Shown here in pieces: positions 58,464 through 64,000 of a stretch of 64,000 nt of DNA; position 1 is the first letter of the stretch, and every line of letters begins with the position of its first letter. The position numbers and the translations under genes were made by a program. The DNA lies in contig JAVEWG010000015.1 of NCBI GenBank assembly GCA_034004685.1, positions 1-64,000 on the forward strand, in the 5' to 3' direction. Origin of the DNA: JAEUNX01 sp034004685. Its GTDB lineage: Bacteria; Pseudomonadota; Gammaproteobacteria; Burkholderiales; Rhodocyclaceae. A model generated the notes under the pieces. That model was not told the origin of the DNA, searched no databases, and worked only from the letters and a program-made list of their open reading frames with translations.

Positions 58464-59297
58464 ATGAATCTGCCCCTCGACCTGGCGCCCCGGGAATCGG
58501 TCGCCCAGGTGGAGGCGGTGGCCCGCTTGTATGGCCAGCCGATGCTGGAACTGCCCCGGGATCTGTATATCCCGCCGGGGGCCCTGGAGGTGTTCCTGGA
58601 GGCCTTCGAGGGGCCCCTGGATCTGTTGCTCTACCTGATCCGCAAGGCCAATCTCGACGTCCTGGATATTCCCATGGCGGCCCTGACCGTCCAGTACCTG
58701 GACTACGTGGAGGCCATGCGCAGCCACAACCTGGAGCTGGCGGCGGACTACCTGCTGATGGCGGCGACCCTGCTGGAGATCAAGTCCCGCCTGCTGTTGC
58801 CCCGGCCGAGCCGCGGCGAGACAGCTGAGGAAGGGGATCCCCGGGCCGAGCTGGTCCGCCGCCTGCTGGAATACGAGCAGATGAAGCAGGCCGCCGCCAG
58901 GGTGGATGCGGTGCCCAGGGTGGAGCGGGACTACGAGTGGGTGGGGGTCTTCGTGGCCGAGAAGGTGGTCCAGCGCCTGCCCGAAATAAACCTCCACGAT
59001 CTGCAACTGGCCTGGTTGCGGGTGGTGCGCAACGCCCGTCTGACCCAGCACCACCGGTTGAAACGGGAAGAACTTTCGGTGCGGGAGCACATGAGCGTTA
59101 TTTTGCGAGATTTGCGGGGCCATGGCTTTGTGGTCTTCGAGACCTTGTTCGATCCGGGCAAAGGGGTGGCCAGCCTGGTGGTGGGTTTCCTGGCGGTGCT
59201 GGAACTGGTGCGGGAAAAACTGGTGGTGGTGACCCAGAACGAGGCTTTTTCGCCGATTTATGTCAAGCTTGCCGACCCGAGCACGGATGAATCCTGA
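58464..59297 (+). CDS. scpA: Segregation and condensation protein A
   Basis: A 277-residue kleisin. The motif FLEAFEGPLDLLLYLIRKANLDVLDIPMAALT (about 44-75) is the N-terminal helical domain that binds the SMC neck, and the middle binds ScpB. With ScpB and SMC it condenses and separates the chromosome. The C-terminal winged helix holds LSVREHMSVILRDLR. 19 bases after trpS, overlapping scpB by 11 bases. Confidence 0.95.
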   Translation: MNLPLDLAPRESVAQVEAVARLYGQPMLELPRDLYIPPGALEVFLEAFEGPLDLLLYLIRKANLDVLDIPMAALTVQYLDYVEAMRSHNLELAADYLLMAATLLEIKSRLLLPRPSRGETAEEGDPRAELVRRLLEYEQMKQAAARVDAVPRVERDYEWVGVFVAEKVVQRLPEINLHDLQLAWLRVVRNARLTQHHRLKREELSVREHMSVILRDLRGHGFVVFETLFDPGKGVASLVVGFLAVLELVREKLVVVTQNEAFSPIYVKLADPSTDES

Positions 59298-59865
59298 AAC
59301 CTTCAAACGGATCCTTGAGACCGCCCTGCTGGCGGCCCAGGCGCCCCTCAACCTGGCGGCCTTGCGCCGGCTGTTCGAGGAGGATCCGGGCAGCGAATTG
59401 CTCCGCCGCCTGCTGGACGAACTCCGGACCGACTGGGAGGGGCGGGGGGTCGAGCTGATTCAGGTGGCCTCGGGCTGGCGCTTCCAGACCCGGCCCGAGT
59501 ACCAGGTTTATCTGGACCGCCTCAAGGAAGAAAAACCGCCCCGCTATTCCCGGGCCGTGCTGGAAACCCTGGCCATCATCGCCTACCGCCAGCCCGTCAC
59601 CCGGGGAGACATTGAGGATATCCGGGGCGTGATGGTGTCTCCCAACATCATCAAAACCCTGGAGTCCCGGGGCTGGATCGATGTGGTGGGTCATCGGGAG
59701 GTGCCCGGTCGGCCGGCCCTGTTTGCCACTACCCGGCGTTTTCTGGATGACCTGGGCCTGCGCAGCCTCACTGAGCTGCCGCCCCTGACCGAAATTGAAA
59801 GGATTGTGGATCTTGTCGAACTCTCGCCGTCCCAACCGGCCCCTGCGGCCACCGACGAAGCGTAA
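59287..59865 (+). CDS. scpB: Segregation and condensation protein B
   Basis: A 192-residue protein with two winged-helix domains; SRAVLETLAIIAYRQPVTRGDIEDIRGV is its hallmark (about 87-115), followed by LESRGWIDVVGHREVPGRPALFATT. ATG 59287 overlaps scpA by 11 bases; further upstream codons belong to scpA. It forms the SMC-ScpAB complex. The rluB start lies within its 3' end. Confidence 0.95.
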   Translation: MNPETFKRILETALLAAQAPLNLAALRRLFEEDPGSELLRRLLDELRTDWEGRGVELIQVASGWRFQTRPEYQVYLDRLKEEKPPRYSRAVLETLAIIAYRQPVTRGDIEDIRGVMVSPNIIKTLESRGWIDVVGHREVPGRPALFATTRRFLDDLGLRSLTELPPLTEIERIVDLVELSPSQPAPAATDEA

Positions 59866-60760
59866 CCCCGAGCCGCCCGCCGGCGCCCAGGCCGACGCGC
59901 CGCCGAGGGCTCGCGGCACTGGACGCCCCCGCCCCGGCGGGGGCGCGGAGTCTCCGCTCCAGGAGCCCCAGCGCCTGCAGAAGGTGCTGGCCCAGGCGGG
60001 GGTGGCTTCCCGTCGGGAAATCGAGGAAATGGTGGTGGCCGGGCGGATCTTGGTCAACGGCGAGCCGGCGGACCTGGGCCAGAAGATCGGCCCGGGTGAC
60101 CGGGTCAAGGTCAATGGCAAGCTCATTCCCCTCAAGTTCGCTCAGCGCTCCCCCCGGGTGTTGATCTATCACAAGCCGGAAGGGGAGATCGTTTCCCGGG
60201 AGGATCCGGAAGGTCGCGCTACGGTTTTTGAACGCCTGCCCCAGATCCGAAAGGGCCGCTGGATCGCGGTCGGCCGGCTGGATTTCAATACCTCCGGGCT
60301 GCTGCTGTTTACCAACGACGGCACCCTGGCCAACCGTCTCATGCATCCCCGCTTCGAGCTGGAGCGGGAATATGCGGTGCGCCTGCTGGGGGAGTTGAGC
60401 GGCGAGCAAATGGAACAGTTGAAGACCGGTATCCAGCTTGAGGATGGGATGGCGCATTTCACGACCCTGGTGGATGGGGGGGGCGAAGGGGCCAACCACT
60501 GGTATCGGGTGACCCTGGCCGAGGGGCGCAATCGGGAGGTGCGGCGAATGTTCGAGGCGGTGGGTCTCACCGTCAGCCGTCTGATGCGGGTGCGCTACGG
60601 TTCGGTGGTGCTTCCGTCCCGCCTCAAGCGGGGCATGTGGATGGAAATGCCGGAGGCCGAGGCCTGTGCCCTGGCCGGTTTGCCGCCGCCAAAGTTCAGC
60701 CACGATCGGGACAGAGGGCAGGGCCGGCCCCGGGGTAGCGGCAAGCCGCGCATTGCCTGA
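59813..60760 (+). CDS. rluB: 23S rRNA pseudouridine(2605) synthase
   Basis: A 315-residue protein started at TTG 59813, with AAGGA nine bases upstream; TTG 59795 is an alternative. An N-terminal Arg/Pro-rich tail (about 1-45) precedes an S4 domain (QRLQKVLAQAGVASRREIEEMV) and the catalytic domain with Asp in AVGRLDFNTSGLLLFTNDG (about 145). RNREVRRMFEAVGLTVSRLMRV-type sequence follows. Modifies U2605 of 23S rRNA. Overlaps scpB by 53 bases, and rluB next to scpAB is a widespread order. Confidence 0.94.
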   Translation: MSNSRRPNRPLRPPTKRNPEPPAGAQADAPPRARGTGRPRPGGGAESPLQEPQRLQKVLAQAGVASRREIEEMVVAGRILVNGEPADLGQKIGPGDRVKVNGKLIPLKFAQRSPRVLIYHKPEGEIVSREDPEGRATVFERLPQIRKGRWIAVGRLDFNTSGLLLFTNDGTLANRLMHPRFELEREYAVRLLGELSGEQMEQLKTGIQLEDGMAHFTTLVDGGGEGANHWYRVTLAEGRNREVRRMFEAVGLTVSRLMRVRYGSVVLPSRLKRGMWMEMPEAEACALAGLPPPKFSHDRDRGQGRPRGSGKPRIA

Positions 60761-60782
60761 GGCGGCTTGATCAGGCTATACT
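60753..60782 (+). promoter_or_regulatory. Candidate promoter of rimP-nusA-infB
   Basis: TTGCCT and TATACT spaced 18 bases; the predicted start (about 60789) coincides with the left arm of a 13-base-pair hairpin. It overlaps the rluB stop codon. Confidence 0.6.
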
Positions 60783-60789
60783 TATCAGG

Positions 60790-60818
60790 ATTAGTCCGGC
60801 CATATTGGCTGGACTAAT
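60790..60818 (+). repeat. 5' leader hairpin upstream of rimP
   Basis: ATTAGTCC-G-GCCA, loop TAT, TGGC-T-GGACTAAT: 13 pairs, one of them G-U. A T-rich stretch (AATTTCCTTTGTGTTTT) follows. It is either the rluB terminator or, if the promoter at 60753 is used, the 5' end structure of the rimP leader. Confidence 0.7.
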
Positions 60819-60844
60819 CAATTTCCTTTGTGTTTTCAACAGGG

Positions 60845-60870
60845 ATGGGCGTTTCGCCCATTTTTTATTT
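60845..60870 (+). terminator. Intrinsic terminator (attenuator) just before rimP
   Basis: ATGGGCG-TTT-CGCCCAT followed by TTTTTATTT. It ends 12 bases before the rimP ATG, leaving no room for a promoter downstream. RNA polymerase must therefore read through it to express rimP, nusA and infB. Confidence 0.85.
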
Positions 60871-60882
60871 GTGGGTCCGCGC

Positions 60883-61311
60883 ATGGATGTGCTCAATCTG
60901 ATCGAGAAAGTTGTCACCGGGCTCGGATATGAGCTGGTGGACTTTGAGACATCCCCCAGAGCCCGGCTCCTGCGGGTATTCATTGATGTTCCCCAGGGCA
61001 TCACGGTGGATGATTGCGCCACCGTGAGCAATCAGCTTACCCGGTTGTTCGAGGTGGAAGGGGTGGATTACGACCGCCTTGAAGTTTCCTCCCCCGGTCT
61101 GGACCGGCCTCTCAAGAAAGAGTCGGATTTCGAGCGTTTTGCAGGTCAGGAAGTGATGGTGCGGCTTTTGGTTCCCCTGGGCAATCAGCGCAACTTCAAT
61201 GGGGTGCTGGTGGGCTTGAAGGAGGGTGTGGTCACCCTCCAGACCGCCAAGGGTGAGGTAAATATCCCCCTGGCCGAGATTGAGAAGGCACGTCTCGTGC
61301 CGAAGTTTTGA
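60883..61311 (+). CDS. rimP: Ribosome maturation factor RimP
   Basis: A 142-residue 30S assembly factor. ATG 60883 (MDVLNLIEKVVTGLGYELVDFE) is the normal N-terminus; the frame upstream runs across the hairpin and is not coding. DDCATVSNQLTRLFEVE, EVSSPGLDRPLKKESDFERFAG and the C-terminal SH3-like domain (FNGVLVGLKEG) are characteristic. It binds early to the 30S subunit. First gene of rimP-nusA-infB. Confidence 0.96.
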   Translation: MDVLNLIEKVVTGLGYELVDFETSPRARLLRVFIDVPQGITVDDCATVSNQLTRLFEVEGVDYDRLEVSSPGLDRPLKKESDFERFAGQEVMVRLLVPLGNQRNFNGVLVGLKEGVVTLQTAKGEVNIPLAEIEKARLVPKF

Positions 61312-61339
61312 GTTATTTGGACCTGGAGGTTGCTGAGGA

Positions 61340-62815
61340 ATGAGCCGCGAGATCCTGCTGCTGGTGGACGCATTGGCGCGCGAAAAGAATGTTGCGAAGG
61401 ATATTGTCTTCGCTGCGCTGGAGTCCGCCCTGGCCTCCGCCACCAAAAAGCGCATCCACGATGACGCGGATGTGCGGGTTGCCATCGACCGGGAAACCGG
61501 CGATTACGAATCCTTCCGGCGCTGGGTGGTACTGCCCGATGCCGAAGTGGAAAACGATGAAGCCCAGATGGGCGTGATCGATGCCCGGGAGCTTGTTTCC
61601 GATATCGAGGTGGGGGAGTGCATCGAGGAGCCCCTGGAGCCCATCGACTTCGGTCGCATCGGTGCCCAGGCCGCCAAGCAAGTGATTTTGCAGAAGATTC
61701 GCGACGCGGAGCGGGAGCAGGTTCTCAATGACTTCCTGGACCGCCGGGAGCATCTGGTGACCGGCTCCATCAAGCGCATGGAACGGGGCAGCGCCATCAT
61801 CGAAGTGGGCCGGATGGAAGCCGTCCTGCCCCGGGATCAGATGATCCCCAAGGAAAACCTGCGAGTGGGCGATCGGGTCAAGGCCTTCCTGTTGCGGATT
61901 GATCGCAACGCCCGGGGCCCCCAGCTGGTGTTATCCCGCACAGCTCCGGAATTCCTGGTCAAACTGTTCGAACTGGAGGTGCCCGAGATCGAAGACGGCC
62001 TCCTGGAGCTGAAGGCCTGTGCCCGGGATCCTGGCTTGCGGGCCAAGATCGCGGTGAAATCCAACGATCAGCGGGTCGACCCCATCGGCACCTGCGTGGG
62101 CCTGCGGGGCTCCCGGGTGACGGCGGTGCGCAACGAAATTGGTGGCGAGCAGATCGACATCATCCTGTGGGCGCAGGATCCGGCCCAGTTTGTGGTGGCC
62201 GCCCTTCAGCCCGCCGAGGTCAGCTCCATCGTGGTGGATGAAGAAGCCCACAGCATGGACGTGGTGGTGGATGAGAACAATCTGGCCATCGCCATCGGGC
62301 GCAGCGGCCAGAACGTGAAACTCGCAGCCGAGCTCACCGGTTGGGCGATCAACCTGATGAGTGTCGAGGAATCGGCGGAGAAGTCCCAGCAGGAGCGTGC
62401 CGAATTGCGCGCCCTGTTCATGGCCAGGCTGGATGTGGATGAGGAAGTGGCCGACATCCTAATCGACGAAGGCTTCTCTTCCCTGGAGGAAATCGCCTAC
62501 GTGCCCCTGGTGGAAATGCAGGAGATCGAGGCCTTCGATGACGAAACGGTGGAAGAGCTGCGCAATCGTGCCCGTAATGTGCTGCTGACCGAAGCCATCG
62601 TGACCGAGGAGCAGCTTGAAACGGTCGCTGACGATCTGCTGAGCCTCGATGGCATGGATAAGAACCTTGCCGCTACCCTGGCCAAGGGTGGCGTGCATAC
62701 CCGAGATGACCTGGCCGATTTGGCCGTGGATGAGCTGGTCGAACTGGGCGGGATTGACGAAGAGCGGGCCAAGGCCCTGATTACGGTGGCGCGATCCCAC
62801 TGGTTTGAGCAATAA
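61340..62815 (+). CDS. nusA: Transcription termination/antitermination factor NusA
   Basis: A 491-residue protein. N-terminal RNA polymerase-binding domain (about 1-125), S1 domain (GSIKRMERGSAIIEVGRMEAVLP, about 135-200), two KH domains with the RNA-binding loop IGTCVGLRGSRVTAVRNEIGGE (about 250) and IAIGRSGQNVKLAAELTG, and two C-terminal acidic HhH repeats (ILIDEGFSSLEEIAYVP; LAKGGVHTRDDLADLAVDELVE). It controls pausing, termination and antitermination, and probably acts on its own leader. Confidence 0.98.
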   Translation: MSREILLLVDALAREKNVAKDIVFAALESALASATKKRIHDDADVRVAIDRETGDYESFRRWVVLPDAEVENDEAQMGVIDARELVSDIEVGECIEEPLEPIDFGRIGAQAAKQVILQKIRDAEREQVLNDFLDRREHLVTGSIKRMERGSAIIEVGRMEAVLPRDQMIPKENLRVGDRVKAFLLRIDRNARGPQLVLSRTAPEFLVKLFELEVPEIEDGLLELKACARDPGLRAKIAVKSNDQRVDPIGTCVGLRGSRVTAVRNEIGGEQIDIILWAQDPAQFVVAALQPAEVSSIVVDEEAHSMDVVVDENNLAIAIGRSGQNVKLAAELTGWAINLMSVEESAEKSQQERAELRALFMARLDVDEEVADILIDEGFSSLEEIAYVPLVEMQEIEAFDDETVEELRNRARNVLLTEAIVTEEQLETVADDLLSLDGMDKNLAATLAKGGVHTRDDLADLAVDELVELGGIDEERAKALITVARSHWFEQ

Positions 62816-62829
62816 AGGGAGAGAGCGCC

Positions 62830-64000
62830 ATGGATCAGACAACCGTTACCCAATTTGCCGGCGAATTGAAAATGCCGGCGTCCGTGCTCCTGGAGCAATT
62901 GCGCAAGGCCGGCGTGGAAAAGAGCGGTGCCGAGGAGCGGCTTACCGAGCAGGACAAGGCTCGCCTCCTGGACTATCTGCGGCGCTCCCACGGTGAGACT
63001 CAGCCCAAGGCCAAGATCACCCTGACCCGCAAGCAGACCAGCGAGATCAAGGCTACCGACGCTACGGGCCGCGCCCGTACGGTGCAGGTGGAGGTTCGCA
63101 AGAAGCGGGTCTTCGTGAAGCGCGATGATCTGCTGGGCGGGGCGGGTAGCGGCTCGGAAGTCCAGGAGGCTGAAACCGTCGAAGAATTCGAAGTGGAAGA
63201 GGCGGCCCCGCCCGAGGTGGTGCCCATTATCGAACCGGCGCAGGAACCTGAGCCGGTCGTGGCGCCCGAGCCCGTGATGGAGGCGGCCCCGGAGCCGGAA
63301 CCCGAACCCGAGCCGGAACCTGTGGTGGAAGTGGTGCCCGAGCCGGTGGTGGAGGCAGCCCCCGAGCCGGAACCCCAGGTGGTGGCCAAGCCCGCCCCGG
63401 CCCCCGGACCCCGGCGGGTGGCTGCGGTGCGCCCCAGCGTGATCGACGCCGCCGAGATGGCCGCCCGGGAAGCGGACGCCCGTCGCCAGGCAGAATTAAT
63501 GGCTCGCCAAGCCGCCGACCTCAAGGCCAAGCAGGAGCGCGAAGCCCGCGCCCGGGCCGCGGCGGAAGCCCGGCGCGCCGAGGAAGAGGCTAAGCTCCGT
63601 GCCGAGGCTGCCCGCAAGGCGGGTGGTGAAGCCGCCGTGCCGGCAGCTCCTGCTGCTGCGCCTGGTGAAGCCAAGGGCAAGTCCGGCACCCTGCACAAGC
63701 CTGCCAAGGAAGAAGGCGCCAAGCGCGCCGCCGGAGGTCGCGAAGATTGGAAGGATGAAAACGCCAAGCGGCGCGGCGCGGGTCTCAAGACCCGTGGTGA
63801 AGTCGCCGGCGGCGCGAACGCCGGCTGGCGAGGCGCCAAGGGTGGCGGGCGTCACGGCAACCGTGGCGGTGCGGCGGGTGGCGATCGCCAAGCGTTCCAG
63901 CAGCCCACCGAACCCATCGTGCGGGAAGTCCAGGTGCCGGAAACCATCACCGTGGCGGATCTGGCCCACAAGATGGCGGTCAAGGCCACCGAGGTCATCA
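62830..64000 (+). CDS. infB: Translation initiation factor IF-2, 3' end outside window
   Basis: The N-terminal 390 residues are present. ATG 62830 starts MDQTTVTQFAGELKMPASVLLEQL, the IF2N fold domain. A second IF2-associated domain follows (KPKAKITLTRKQTSEIKATD), then an acidic Glu-Pro repeat tract (about 140-190), an Ala/Arg/Glu coiled-coil stretch (about 200-265), and a Gly/Arg-rich region leading to the second IF2N domain (ETITVADLAHKMAVKATEVI). The GTPase core lies beyond the window. GTP-dependent loading of initiator tRNA on 30S. Confidence 0.97.
   Translation, partial: MDQTTVTQFAGELKMPASVLLEQLRKAGVEKSGAEERLTEQDKARLLDYLRRSHGETQPKAKITLTRKQTSEIKATDATGRARTVQVEVRKKRVFVKRDDLLGGAGSGSEVQEAETVEEFEVEEAAPPEVVPIIEPAQEPEPVVAPEPVMEAAPEPEPEPEPEPVVEVVPEPVVEAAPEPEPQVVAKPAPAPGPRRVAAVRPSVIDAAEMAAREADARRQAELMARQAADLKAKQEREARARAAAEARRAEEEAKLRAEAARKAGGEAAVPAAPAAAPGEAKGKSGTLHKPAKEEGAKRAAGGREDWKDENAKRRGAGLKTRGEVAGGANAGWRGAKGGGRHGNRGGAAGGDRQAFQQPTEPIVREVQVPETITVADLAHKMAVKATEVI

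Noticed and set aside
1..64000. tRNA, rRNA, CRISPR array, insertion sequence or prophage
   Set aside because: No cloverleaf-type sequence, regular spaced repeats, transposase or integrase gene was found on reading both strands.

Overview
The window is GC-rich chromosomal DNA, densely packed with genes and free of tRNAs, rRNAs, insertion sequences or CRISPR arrays that I can see. Gene content points to a betaproteobacterium, most likely of the Rhodocyclaceae (Azospira/Dechloromonas type). This placement is an inference from the sequence style, the rimP-nusA-infB cluster, an anaerobic-type cobalamin operon, a copper receptor of the OprC/NosA type with an FNR-type box, and a strong cyclic-di-GMP complement. 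GTG and TTG starts and 4-base ATGA/GTGA overlaps are common.

Layout. 1-14 kb (+): a substrate-binding-like protein coupled to a very large hybrid kinase/GGDEF/EAL protein, then dedA, purN, a DUF3108 protein, an RsmB-type RNA methyltransferase, a secreted PLD-type nuclease, an MscS channel, a fatty acid desaturase, rluE, and DUF192 and SRPBCC exported proteins. 14-23 kb (-): a ten-gene corrin-ring operon (cbiM, cobM, cbiX, cbiC, cbiD, cobL, cobI, cbiG, cobE, cobJ) behind a canonical cobalamin riboswitch. CbiG is split into two genes, and no precorrin-6A reductase gene is present. 23-33 kb: rlhA, a DUF2789 gene, an OprC-like copper receptor with an FNR-type site, a decayed potassium channel gene, a methyltransferase, chrA, mscS, and two coupled thioesterases, the first lacking a normal start codon. 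33-43 kb: a 37-residue basic protein, ettA, a CHASE/PAS/GGDEF cyclase, a bactofilin, a GlrK/QseG/GlrR-like three-gene system, and the divergent fpr/LysR pair.

43-49 kb: two membrane GH17 proteins, one fused to a GT2 glucan synthase, and a DnaJ-like protein. 49-54 kb (-): gcvT-gcvH-gcvP under a tandem glycine riboswitch with a terminator. 54-64 kb (+): an alpha/beta hydrolase, PHP phosphatase, YciO, M50 protease, trpS, scpA, scpB, rluB, then rimP-nusA-infB (infB runs off the window).

The most interesting regulatory observation is between the bactofilin gene and the GlrK-like kinase. A GG-N10-GC sigma-54 promoter faces the bactofilin gene, and upstream of it are one exact and one near-exact copy of the TGTC-N10-GACA site known for GlrR. 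This suggests that the adjacent two-component system controls the cytoskeletal protein. A second is the rimP leader, where an intrinsic terminator ends 12 nt before the rimP start, implying attenuation of the whole rimP-nusA-infB operon.
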